A stretch of DNA of 64,000 bases from Neptunicoccus cionae. GTDB taxonomy: Bacteria > Pseudomonadota > Alphaproteobacteria > Rhodobacterales > Rhodobacteraceae. The stretch is taken from the NCBI RefSeq assembly GCF_014643735.1, contig NZ_BMKA01000007.1, forward strand, positions 53,881-117,880. The letters are read 5' to 3'. The first letter of the stretch is position 1. Each line of letters opens with the position of its first letter. The notes beneath the pieces were generated by a model. That model had not been told where the DNA came from, searched no databases, and saw only the letters and a list, made by a program, of their open reading frames with translations. Shown here in pieces: positions 9,693 through 17,763 of this stretch. Position numbers and translations under genes: made by a program.

Positions 9693-10108
9693 TGTTGCGG
9701 GTTGAGGTTACGGACGATCTGGACAGTTGCTTTGCCCTGCGCCGCAAGGTGTTCATTGAGGAACAAGGCGTCACAGAGGCCGAGGAAATTGACGGCAAGG
9801 ACGGCGAGGCGACTCATGTGATCGCCCGATATAACGGCGATCCGGTGGGCTGCGCACGGGTTCTGTCCTATGGCACCACGGCCAAAATTGGGCGGGTCTG
9901 TGTATTGCCGGAGCATCGGGGCAAGGCGGTCGGGATTGCTCTGATCGAAACCTGCCATGATGCGGCCCGCACGACTGGGGCCACGCGGGCGATCCTCGGG
10001 GCGCAAACGCGTGCTTTGTCGTTTTACGAAAGGCTCGGCTATGCCAGCTACGGGGATGTGTTTGACGATGCTGGTATTCCCCATCTGATGATGGAACGGG
10101 GCCTGTGA
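9692..10108 (+). CDS. GNAT family N-acetyltransferase
   Basis: 138 residues. FALRRKVFIEEQGVTEAEEIDGKD at the N-terminus and the acetyl-CoA-binding stretch IGRVCVLPEHRGKAVGIALI (Arg/Gly-rich loop) are typical of the ElaA/YjcF-like GNAT group. FYERLGYASYGDVFDDAGIPHLMME is the usual C-terminal end. The acceptor is unknown. Translation is probably coupled at both ends: its ATG overlaps the dapE stop and its stop overlaps a GTG start of the next gene. Confidence 0.85.
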   Translation: MLRVEVTDDLDSCFALRRKVFIEEQGVTEAEEIDGKDGEATHVIARYNGDPVGCARVLSYGTTAKIGRVCVLPEHRGKAVGIALIETCHDAARTTGATRAILGAQTRALSFYERLGYASYGDVFDDAGIPHLMMERGL

Positions 10109-10695
10109 CGCCACAGCTTTATATTATGGTTAAAGAACCCCGTCCGGGCCGTGTGAAAACGCGGCTGGGTCGGGACATCGGCACAATTCCTGCCACATGG
10201 TGGTTCCGCCACCAGACCCGCCGGTTGATCCGCCGCCTGTCAGCGGACCCGCGTTGGCAGACTGTGCTGGCGGTGTCTCCGGATCATGCGGGGGCGCAAG
10301 GCCGTTTCTGGCCGTCAAACCTGCCACGTATGGCACAGGGGGGCGGTGATCTTGGCGATCGGATGGGCCGTGCCCTGCGCAGCCCTGTTGCGGGGCCTGT
10401 GCTGGTGATTGGTGCTGATATTCCAGGTATCACACCTCGCCATATTGCCGATGCGTTCAAGGCGCTGGGCGATCATGATGCGGTGCTTGGCCCTGCACCT
10501 GACGGGGGCTACTGGCTGATCGGATTGAAAAACGCCCGCCCCGCGCCGCGCGATTTGTTCAAAGGCGTGCGCTGGAGCAGTGAATTTGCCCGTGCCGACA
10601 CGCTGAAAAGCCTCGGCGGATTGTCTTGTGCGATGGTGGCGGAATTGCAGGATGTGGACCGCGCCTCTGACCTTGCCACAGTCGCTGCGCCGTAA
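10105..10695 (+). CDS. DUF2064 (TIGR04282-like) nucleotidyl/glycosyltransferase-fold protein
   Basis: 196 residues from a GTG start that overlaps the previous stop (GTGA). The motifs MVKEPRPGRVKTRLG, QGGGDLGDRMGRAL, VIGADIPGI and GPAPDGGYWLIGL are those of the DUF2064 family, which has the GT-A nucleotide-sugar transferase fold seen in molybdenum-cofactor and F420 nucleotidyltransferases. Some members are annotated as arsenosugar biosynthesis enzymes; nothing here links it to arsenic, so the substrate stays open. It ends 57 bases before RNase R. Confidence 0.7.
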   Translation: MTPQLYIMVKEPRPGRVKTRLGRDIGTIPATWWFRHQTRRLIRRLSADPRWQTVLAVSPDHAGAQGRFWPSNLPRMAQGGGDLGDRMGRALRSPVAGPVLVIGADIPGITPRHIADAFKALGDHDAVLGPAPDGGYWLIGLKNARPAPRDLFKGVRWSSEFARADTLKSLGGLSCAMVAELQDVDRASDLATVAAP

Positions 10696-10752
10696 ACCGC
10701 CGCACAGCGTTTTGCCAATGACCTTTCCCCTGCACCGTGGTATCGCAGGGAC

Positions 10753-12975
10753 ATGAAACAACTACCTACAAAAGAACAAGTCCTAGAGTGGATCAAGGAC
10801 AACCCCGGCAAATCGAGCAAACGGGACGTGGCGCGGGCCTTTGGGATCAAAGGCAGCGACCGGATAGAGCTGAAAAAAATTCTCAAAGAACTGACCGACG
10901 AAGGTCATATCGAGAAGAAGAAGCGCAACTACACAGGCGCGGGCGAGCTGCCCCCTGTGTCCGTGATGATGGTGCTGCCACCGGATGAAAACGGCGATCT
11001 GTTTGCCAAGCCGCTGGAATGGGACGGGGAAGGCGATGGCCCCCGTGCGCTGATCATGGCCAAAAAGGGCGATCCAGCCCTTGGTGCCAACGATCAGGTG
11101 CTGCTGCGCCTGTCACCGTCAAACGACCCTGATGTGAAATACGAGGGCCGTTTGATCCGGCGGATCGGTTCCGGCCCGCAGCGCATTCTCGGGATTTACC
11201 GTGTCGGCTCTGAGGGCGGACGGCTGGTGCCGGTAGACAAGAAAGCAGACCGTGAATTTATCGTGCCGGGGGCGGAGGCTGGCGGCGCCAAGGACGGCGA
11301 ACTGGTCGAAGCCGAACAGATCGGCAAACAGCGCCATGCCGGACTTGGCAAGGCGCGGATTGTGGAGCGTCTGGGAGATCCGATGGCGCCCAAGTCCATT
11401 TCGTTGATTGCGATCCACCAGCACGGCATCCCTGACCACTTCCCCGATGATGTGGTGGCAGAGGCCGAAGCCGCCAAGCCTGTGGCGCTGGGCGACCGGA
11501 CCGATCTGCGCGCGCTGCCGCTGTTCACCATCGACCCGTCCGATGCACGGGATCACGATGACGCAATCTGCGCCATTCCTGACGATGATCCGAAAAACGA
11601 AGGCGGTCACGTGGTCTGGGTGGCGATTGCTGATGTGGCCCATTACGTGCGCCCCGGTTCGCAACTGGACAAAGAGGCCCGCAAGCGGGGCAACTCCAGC
11701 TATTTCCCCGACCGTGTTGTGCCAATGCTGCCCGATGCGCTTTCAGGGGATTTGTGTTCCTTGCATGAAGGTGTGGACCGTGCCTGCATTGCCGTGCGGA
11801 TTGTGCTGAACGCCAAGGGCCGCCGGTTGCATCACGAATTCCATCGCGGGTTGATGCGCTCCCCCGCGTCCCTGTCCTATGAACAGGCGCAGGCTGCATC
11901 GCAGGGTAAATACGACAGCGCGACCGAGCCCTTGGCGGGTCCGATCAAAGACCTGTTTGCCGCCTATGCCAGCGCCACGAAAGCCCGCAACGAACGCCAA
12001 CCGTTGAACCTTGATTTGCCCGAACGCCAGATCGTTCTGTCCGATGAAGGCGTGGTCACAAGCGTTGCGTTCCGTGATCGGTTTGACGCACACAAGCTGG
12101 TGGAAGAATTCATGGTAACGGCCAATGTATGTGCCGCTGAAACGCTGGAACAAAAGCGCCAGCCGCTGTTGTACCGGGTGCATGAAGAACCTTCGCCCGA
12201 AAAACTGGAATCCTTGCGCGAAACCGCTGAAAGCGCGGGTCTGACTTTGCCCAAAGGGCAGGTGCTAAAGACCGCGAACCTAAACAAGCTGTTGGATGCG
12301 GCGGCAGGCACAGAGGATGCGGAGGTTATCAACCTGACGGTTCTGCGTTCGATGACGCAGGCCTATTACGGTACGGATAATTTCGGCCATTTCGGTCTGA
12401 ACCTGAAACGCTATGCGCATTTCACCTCTCCGATCCGGCGCTATGCCGATCTGCTGGTCCACCGTGCGCTGATCACGGCCCATGGCTGGGGCGAGGACGG
12501 GTTGCGCCCCGAAGATGCGGAAGGTCTGTCTGACACCGGCGACTGGATTTCCCAAACCGAACGGCGTTCTATGCTGGCGGAACGGGACACCACGGACCGC
12601 TACCTTGCGGCTTTCCTGTCCGAACGGGTCGGGAACGAGTTTTCTGGTCGCGTATCCGGCATCGCGCGGTTTGGTTTGTTCGTAAAGCTGGATGAAACCG
12701 GCGCGGACGGGATGATCCCATTGTCTAATCTGGGCCGTGAATACTGGGTCTACGATCACGAGAATAAATCACTAAAAGGGGATCGTTCTGGTCGGGTGAT
12801 TTCGGTTGGGATGCCTGCAACTGTGCGCTTGGCCGAAGCTGCCCCTATGACGGGTGGATTGCTGCTGGAGCTGATCGAAGTGGGCGGCAAACCCATGCCC
12901 AAAGGCGACAGTGGCCGTCGAGCGCCCAGCAAAAAGCGCAAGCTGGTTAAGGGGCGCAAGAAGAAGAAACGGTGA
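10753..12975 (+). CDS. rnr: ribonuclease R
   Basis: 740 residues. An N-terminal helix-turn-helix-like segment (KRDVARAFGIKGSDRIELKK) is followed by OB-fold cold-shock domains, the RNB catalytic domain with the acidic cluster IDPSDARDHDDA (about 260-271), and a C-terminal S1 domain (GRVSGIARFGLFVKL near 630). The tail is lysine/arginine-rich, as in RNase R. The enzyme degrades structured RNA 3' to 5' and takes part in rRNA quality control and trans-translation, where it works with SmpB (21355). The ATG follows a weak GCAGGGAC site. Confidence 0.93.
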   Translation: MKQLPTKEQVLEWIKDNPGKSSKRDVARAFGIKGSDRIELKKILKELTDEGHIEKKKRNYTGAGELPPVSVMMVLPPDENGDLFAKPLEWDGEGDGPRALIMAKKGDPALGANDQVLLRLSPSNDPDVKYEGRLIRRIGSGPQRILGIYRVGSEGGRLVPVDKKADREFIVPGAEAGGAKDGELVEAEQIGKQRHAGLGKARIVERLGDPMAPKSISLIAIHQHGIPDHFPDDVVAEAEAAKPVALGDRTDLRALPLFTIDPSDARDHDDAICAIPDDDPKNEGGHVVWVAIADVAHYVRPGSQLDKEARKRGNSSYFPDRVVPMLPDALSGDLCSLHEGVDRACIAVRIVLNAKGRRLHHEFHRGLMRSPASLSYEQAQAASQGKYDSATEPLAGPIKDLFAAYASATKARNERQPLNLDLPERQIVLSDEGVVTSVAFRDRFDAHKLVEEFMVTANVCAAETLEQKRQPLLYRVHEEPSPEKLESLRETAESAGLTLPKGQVLKTANLNKLLDAAAGTEDAEVINLTVLRSMTQAYYGTDNFGHFGLNLKRYAHFTSPIRRYADLLVHRALITAHGWGEDGLRPEDAEGLSDTGDWISQTERRSMLAERDTTDRYLAAFLSERVGNEFSGRVSGIARFGLFVKLDETGADGMIPLSNLGREYWVYDHENKSLKGDRSGRVISVGMPATVRLAEAAPMTGGLLLELIEVGGKPMPKGDSGRRAPSKKRKLVKGRKKKKR

Positions 12976-12990
12976 CGGAGTTCGCGCGGT

Positions 12991-13740
12991 TTAGCTTAGC
13001 AGCAGACGCAGGATCAGGGTGATGGCGGCAATAGCAGACAGGCCGAGCGCATAGGGCCGCAGGGCCTTACGCTCCATCCGTTTGGCCAGCGGCATGGACG
13101 CCGATAGACCCAGCACAATTGCAGGGATCAGGGACAGGGCGAAGATAAGATGCCGCCCTGTCACCAGCCCTTGCCACGCAAGGGCCAGCACTGATACGCA
13201 CATGCCCCAGAAGAAGAACGCATTCTGCATCGCGCGGGAGCGTTTGGCAGGTTCGTGCTGGTACAACAGCGCCATGGGCGGTGCGCCGACAGCTGTAATC
13301 GTGCCCATTAATCCCGCAGTGATGCCCGCCAGTGTCAGCGACAGCGGGCGGATCTGTACACGGATGCCCGACAAGCTGAGCGCGATGCCAGCCAGCACCA
13401 CCAGACCTGTCAGTCCAGCGATCATGTCCACGTCCGTAATCTGCGCCGCCACCATCGCCGCCAGCACCGCGCCAAGCGCACGGCCAAAGAAACCGGGAAT
13501 GATCTCGGCCTTGTTGATCGCGGAAATATCCACCGCAGTAGAGGTCAGACCGACAGAGATTCCCAGCAGCAGCAAACCCGCGGGCAGAAACTGGGGCGCC
13601 ACCAGCGCAATCAGCGGTGCGGCAACGATACCAAACGCCTGACCGGACAGGCGCTGCACAAAGGACGAAAGTGTCACCGCGCAGAAACAGGCGAACCACG
13701 TGCCCAGACCAATATCCAGAACCGCAAAAAGGTCAGTCAT
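12991..13740 (-). CDS. TauE/SafE family membrane permease
   Basis: 249 residues, almost entirely hydrophobic with about eight predicted membrane segments and short loops, the arrangement of the TauE/SafE (DUF81) family. Typical features are GAVLAAMVAAQ and GTITAVGAPPMALLYQHEPAKR in the second repeat. Members export sulfite, sulfoacetate or other organic sulfonates, or have unknown cargo. Its start overlaps the 3' end of the VOC gene by eight bases on the same strand, so both probably share one transcript. No sulfur-metabolism genes lie beside it. Confidence 0.8.
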   Translation of the reverse strand: MTDLFAVLDIGLGTWFACFCAVTLSSFVQRLSGQAFGIVAAPLIALVAPQFLPAGLLLLGISVGLTSTAVDISAINKAEIIPGFFGRALGAVLAAMVAAQITDVDMIAGLTGLVVLAGIALSLSGIRVQIRPLSLTLAGITAGLMGTITAVGAPPMALLYQHEPAKRSRAMQNAFFFWGMCVSVLALAWQGLVTGRHLIFALSLIPAIVLGLSASMPLAKRMERKALRPYALGLSAIAAITLILRLLLS

Positions 13741-14134
13741 AGGAGGCGATTTCGATCAGGTTGCCATCCGGATCACGCAGATAGACCGAACTCATCGGAC
13801 CCTGTGCTCCGGTGCGGGGAACCGGCCCCTCCAGAAGCGCTACCTCGCAGTGCTGCAGATGCGTGATCCAATCGTCCAGCGGCGCGTTTGTAAGCAAACA
13901 CAGGTCGGCAGAGCCGCGCGCCGGTGTGCGGGCATGGGGGGCAAAGGGCGCATCGGCCGGATGCAGGTTGATCTTGATGCGGCCAAAAGCCAATGCACTG
14001 CGGATGCTGCCGTCTGCAACGGTAAATTGCGTCTCTGTCATCCCCAGCACTCGGGTGTAAAAGGCAACGGTTTCATCCATATCCCCGACTGTAAGGACCA
14101 GATGGTCCAAGCCTGTAAGTTCCGGTTTCGTCAT
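13733..14134 (-). CDS. VOC (glyoxalase/dioxygenase) superfamily protein
   Basis: 133 residues. GLDHLVLTVGDMDETVAFYTRVLGM at the N-terminus and VYLRDPDGNLIEI at the C-terminus are the paired beta-alpha-beta-beta-beta halves of the vicinal-oxygen-chelate fold, with a metal-ligand histidine (LDHLVL) and glutamate (NLIEI). The fold serves glyoxalases, ring-cleaving dioxygenases and antibiotic-resistance proteins, so the reaction is not determined. It is the first gene of a two-gene minus-strand unit with the permease. Confidence 0.82.
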   Translation of the reverse strand: MTKPELTGLDHLVLTVGDMDETVAFYTRVLGMTETQFTVADGSIRSALAFGRIKINLHPADAPFAPHARTPARGSADLCLLTNAPLDDWITHLQHCEVALLEGPVPRTGAQGPMSSVYLRDPDGNLIEIASYD

Positions 14135-14201
14135 AAAATATCCGCCGTCTTAATAAATTCACCCCTTGCCTATACCTGCTCAATCGGGCGAAGAACAGGT
14201 T

Positions 14202-15017
14202 ATGGAAGCAATTGGTAGAACTGTCGAAATCTCCGATACACTCGATCCGGCGCGCGCGGCTGCGATGAAGGCTACGCTGGACCTGTCCGGCCCTGTGCCA
14301 GAGGCCCGCGATGCGCTGCCGCCCTTTTGGCATTACGCCTATTTCTGGGAGCCGCAACGCCCTGCCGATCTGGGCCGCGACGGGCATCCCCGCACGGGGG
14401 ATTTCATCCCGAACCTTGGCTTGCCACGACGGATGTGGGCAGGCGGCGCGCTGGAATTTCACGCATCAATCCGGCTTGGCGAACCTGCGGTGAAGCGCAC
14501 GACGATTACAGACGTTCAGGAAAAAGACGCCCGCAGCGGCAAGTTGGCTGTGGTGTCGCTGGAACATAGGATCACCCAAAGGGGCGAACTGTGCCTGTCT
14601 GAAACCCAGTCCCTGCTCTACCGTGCAGAGGCCGCGCCGGATGCGCCAAAACCTATTCCACCTGTTGCGCCCACAGATGAGACCGTCAGCCAAAGCCGCA
14701 AATTCTCGGCCACCGATTTGTTCCGCTATTCCGCGCTGACGTTCAACGGCCACCGCATTCACTACGACCGCGATTATGCGAAGGAGGTCGAGGGCTATGC
14801 CGGGCTGGTGGTTCACGGCCCGATCCTTGCGCAGATGCTGGTGAACCTTGCCGAAAGCATGTTGGGGGAACTGTCCAGCTTTTCCTTTCGCGCCACAGCG
14901 CCGCTGTTTGATTTTGAAGAAGCGACCTTTTGCGCGCGCCCTGAAGGGGAAGACGGGCTGGCGCTTTGGGTGCGCGGACCCGACGGGCGCATGTGTATGA
15001 GCGCGACAGCAGGTTAG
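14202..15017 (+). CDS. MaoC/FAS1-like dehydratase family protein (mesaconyl/itaconyl-CoA hydratase-like)
   Basis: 271 residues from the ATG at 14202. The protein shows two hot-dog halves: PPFWHYAYFWEP and LPRRMWAGGALEF in the N-terminal half, and in the C-terminal half FSATDLFRYSALTFNGHRIHYDRDYA followed by GLVVHGPILAQML, the hydratase motif with catalytic Asp and His. This resembles the HTD2/mesaconyl-C4-CoA hydratase group, which hydrates enoyl-CoA esters. The exact acyl-CoA is inference. It converges on the oxidoreductase gene with a gap of only three bases. Confidence 0.75.
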   Translation: MEAIGRTVEISDTLDPARAAAMKATLDLSGPVPEARDALPPFWHYAYFWEPQRPADLGRDGHPRTGDFIPNLGLPRRMWAGGALEFHASIRLGEPAVKRTTITDVQEKDARSGKLAVVSLEHRITQRGELCLSETQSLLYRAEAAPDAPKPIPPVAPTDETVSQSRKFSATDLFRYSALTFNGHRIHYDRDYAKEVEGYAGLVVHGPILAQMLVNLAESMLGELSSFSFRATAPLFDFEEATFCARPEGEDGLALWVRGPDGRMCMSATAG

Positions 15018-15020
15018 GGG

Positions 15021-16100
15021 TCAGCCGCCCGCCAGATGCCAGTCTACGGTAAAGCTGTTGGGGATGGCGTAGGGTTCGTCGCGGATCATTTGGGCCATGA
15101 CCGTCCCAAGACTATGGGCGAGGCTGAACCCGATCTTGAACGCGCCCGATACTGCAAACACCCGTTCCAGTTCCGGCAGTTTCCCCACCATCGGGTCACG
15201 CCGCCGCGCCTTTGGTCGGATACCGGCCCAGCGTTGCAGAACGGGGGCGTCTGCCAGTGCGGGGATCATGGAACGGGCCTGCGCGATCACGGGGTCCAGT
15301 TTTTCATCGGGTTCGGGATAATCCCAGCTTGTTTCCGAAGTCGATCCCACTGCGACCGTGCCGTTTTCATGGGGGATCACATAGACACCGCCCGCATAAA
15401 CCTGTGGCTGTCCGACCAGATCCGCGTCTAGCAAGGCGGCTTGCCCTTTGACGCCGGTTTTTTCGTGTAGGGGCACATAGGGGGCCATCAGGCGAAAGCC
15501 TTGCGATCCGGCGGACAGAATGACGGCGTCCGCTTCTACAGTGCCAAAAGCGCCGATGATCGCGCCGGAATGGACGCTTGCGACAGGGTGGTTTTCTAGG
15601 ATCCTCACACCCCGCGCGATACAGGCTTTGGCCAGCGAGCGGGCGGCCTGTGCCGGAAAGATGCGTGCGGAGAGGGTGTCGTGGATCACCCCCAGCGGTG
15701 CCGCTTCTGGGGCGATCAGTTCGGGGCAGGGTTGCAGCGTCCAGTGGTATTGCCCGCGCCAGAGCGTGCGGGATTCCTGCGCGCGGGCCTCGGCCAGTTC
15801 GCGGCTGCGTTCGGTTTGCAGCGGTTGCAACCGCCCGATACGCCCATAGCCGGAGCGCAGGCCGGAGGTTCCGTCAATTTCCGACCAGAAATCTTCTGCG
15901 CTGTGCAAGGATTCCAGCTGGAACTGTTTCTTCGGCGTCCAAAGGTCCGGCACCAGCGGGGCAAGCGCGCCGACAATCCCGCCACTGGCTCCACTGCCGA
16001 TCTCTCCAGCCTCATAGACCGTGACCGTGTCGCCGCGTAGCGCACAGGCGTAGGCGCTGGCCAGCCCCCAGATTCCGGCCCCCACAACAATTACCCGCAT
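15021..16100 (-). CDS. FAD-dependent oxidoreductase, candidate MnmC oxidoreductase half
   Basis: 359 residues. MRVIVVGAGIWGLASAYACA at the start is a Rossmann FAD-binding motif, followed by YEAGEIGSGASGG, and the C-terminal region (WAGIRPKARRRDPMVGKLPE, then SGAFKIGFSLAHSLG) is that of the DAO family. The closest functional idea is the C-terminal, cmnm5s2U-demodifying domain of MnmC, because the separate MnmD methyltransferase starts 57 bases away on the other strand; in E. coli both are one protein. A glycine-oxidase/ThiO-type amino-acid oxidase is the alternative, and sequence reading alone does not decide between them. Confidence 0.65.
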   Translation of the reverse strand: MRVIVVGAGIWGLASAYACALRGDTVTVYEAGEIGSGASGGIVGALAPLVPDLWTPKKQFQLESLHSAEDFWSEIDGTSGLRSGYGRIGRLQPLQTERSRELAEARAQESRTLWRGQYHWTLQPCPELIAPEAAPLGVIHDTLSARIFPAQAARSLAKACIARGVRILENHPVASVHSGAIIGAFGTVEADAVILSAGSQGFRLMAPYVPLHEKTGVKGQAALLDADLVGQPQVYAGGVYVIPHENGTVAVGSTSETSWDYPEPDEKLDPVIAQARSMIPALADAPVLQRWAGIRPKARRRDPMVGKLPELERVFAVSGAFKIGFSLAHSLGTVMAQMIRDEPYAIPNSFTVDWHLAGG

Positions 16101-16157
16101 TCGATCACCCCTATCCCGGCTTTCTTTCGTCTGGCGCTTGACCTAAAGCAATCGGGT

Positions 16158-16841
16158 ATGAGCGACCAGAATGAATATGCACAGCTTAGCTGGCGGGACG
16201 GGAAAATCCCCGTAGCGACGCAGTTCGACGATCCTTATTTCTCTTTGGAAAACGGCATCGCGGAAACCGCCCATGTGTTTCTTGCGGGGAACGATCTGCC
16301 AGATCGGTTTGCGGCGGGCTTTCACATTGCCGAACTGGGCTTTGGCACCGGACTTAACCTGCTGTGCGCGTGGAAGGCGTGGGAAGATGCGGGCGAGACA
16401 ACCCCACTGCGCTACACCAGCTTTGAGGCTTTCCCAATGGCCCCCGCAGATATTGCACAGGCGCAGGCGGCTTGGCCGGAGCTGGCGGATTATGCCGCGC
16501 GGTTTGCACGGGCTTGGGATCACGGCGCAGGACAGCTTCACTGCGAGACACTGCACGCAGAAATCGTTACCGGAGACGCCCGCGAAACCCTACCGCGCTG
16601 GTCGGGGAGGGCAGATGCGTGGTTCCTCGACGGGTTTTCACCAGCGAAGAACCCCGAACTTTGGGGGGAGGCACTGATGGCAGAAGTGGCACGGCACACC
16701 GCGAAAGCTGGCAGTTTTGCCACCTATACCGCCGCTGGACACGTGCGTCGGGCCTTGGCATCCGGCGGGTTTGCCGTCACAAGGGTCAAAGGGTACGGCC
16801 GCAAGCGCCACATGACCCGAGGTTCCCTCGAATCCGGATAG
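16158..16841 (+). CDS. mnmD: tRNA (5-methylaminomethyl-2-thiouridine)(34)-methyltransferase MnmD
   Basis: 227 residues. The DUF752/MnmD signature is clear: LSWRDGKIPVATQFDDPYFS near the N-terminus, the SAM-binding loop AELGFGTGLNLL, DAWFLDGFSPAKNPELWG, and FATYTAAGHVRRALASGGF towards the end. It transfers a methyl group from SAM to nm5s2U at the wobble position of tRNAs for Lys, Glu and Gln. Here it is a stand-alone gene without the oxidoreductase domain fused in E. coli MnmC. The divergent gene at 15021-16100 may supply that activity. An exporter gene follows after four bases. Confidence 0.9.
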   Translation: MSDQNEYAQLSWRDGKIPVATQFDDPYFSLENGIAETAHVFLAGNDLPDRFAAGFHIAELGFGTGLNLLCAWKAWEDAGETTPLRYTSFEAFPMAPADIAQAQAAWPELADYAARFARAWDHGAGQLHCETLHAEIVTGDARETLPRWSGRADAWFLDGFSPAKNPELWGEALMAEVARHTAKAGSFATYTAAGHVRRALASGGFAVTRVKGYGRKRHMTRGSLESG

Positions 16842-16845
16842 AACG

Positions 16846-17757
16846 ATGACCAAAGACAACCCGCGCGCCGGTATCTGGCTGATGATTGCTGCGACTTTCG
16901 TGTTTGCGGCGCAGGACGGTATTTCTCGCCATCTGGCGGATACCTATAACGTCTTTATGATTGTGATGGTGCGCTATTGGTTCATCTTGCTGGTGCTGAT
17001 GGCGGTGTCCCGTATCCGCAGCGGCAGTCTGTTCGGGGATGCGCGCACAACCCAGCCGTTTTTCCAGTTCTTCCGCGGCTTCGTACTGGCGGTAGAAATT
17101 CTTGTAACGATCCTGTCGTTCACCCTGCTCGGCCTGATCGAGGCTCATGCCATTTTCGCGGTCTATCCCCTGCTGATTGCGGCCCTGTCCGGTCCGGTCC
17201 TGAAGGAAAAGGTCGGCTGGCGGCGCTGGGCGGCGATCGGTGTCGGTTTTGTTGGAATGCTGATCATCCTGCAACCCGGTGTGAAAGTGTTCTCGCCGCT
17301 GTCGCTTGTGTCTTTTGCGGGGGCATTATTGTTTGCGCTGTATCACCTTCTGACCCGTATGGCAGCCGCCAAAGACAGTGCAGAGACCAGCTTTTTCTGG
17401 ACGGCAATCAGCGGCTTTGTCGTTATGACAGCCATCGGTCCCTTCTTTTGGGAACCGATGCTGCCCGAGGATCAAATCTGGATGGCGGTGCTTTGTGTGA
17501 CTGGTGCGCTGGGGCATTATCTGCTGATCAAAGCCTATGAAATGGCGCAGGCGAGCGTGGTGCAACCTTTCGCCTTTATGCAGCTGGTGTTCGTGTCTTT
17601 CATCGGGGTTCTGGTTTTCGGAGAGCACCTGCCGTTTTCTACCGCGATTGGCGCGGCGATCATTGTTGCGGCGGGGCTTTTCACGCTCTGGCGGGAGAAC
17701 CGTGCGCGGCGGGCGGCCTTGCGCGCCAAGACAGTGTCGGGGACCACAGGCACCTGA
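16846..17757 (+). CDS. EamA-type (DMT superfamily) transporter
   Basis: 303 residues with about ten membrane segments in two EamA repeats (GIWLMIAATFVFAAQDGISR in the first, FAGALLFALYHLLTRMAA opening the second). This superfamily contains metabolite and amino-acid exporters of the inner membrane. The positively charged C-terminus (WRENRARRAALRAK) is probably cytoplasmic. It begins four bases after mnmD and so probably shares its transcript, but no functional link to tRNA modification is known. It converges on the transglycosylase gene with a six-base gap. Confidence 0.85.
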   Translation: MTKDNPRAGIWLMIAATFVFAAQDGISRHLADTYNVFMIVMVRYWFILLVLMAVSRIRSGSLFGDARTTQPFFQFFRGFVLAVEILVTILSFTLLGLIEAHAIFAVYPLLIAALSGPVLKEKVGWRRWAAIGVGFVGMLIILQPGVKVFSPLSLVSFAGALLFALYHLLTRMAAAKDSAETSFFWTAISGFVVMTAIGPFFWEPMLPEDQIWMAVLCVTGALGHYLLIKAYEMAQASVVQPFAFMQLVFVSFIGVLVFGEHLPFSTAIGAAIIVAAGLFTLWRENRARRAALRAKTVSGTTGT

Positions 17758-17763
17758 CGCGGG

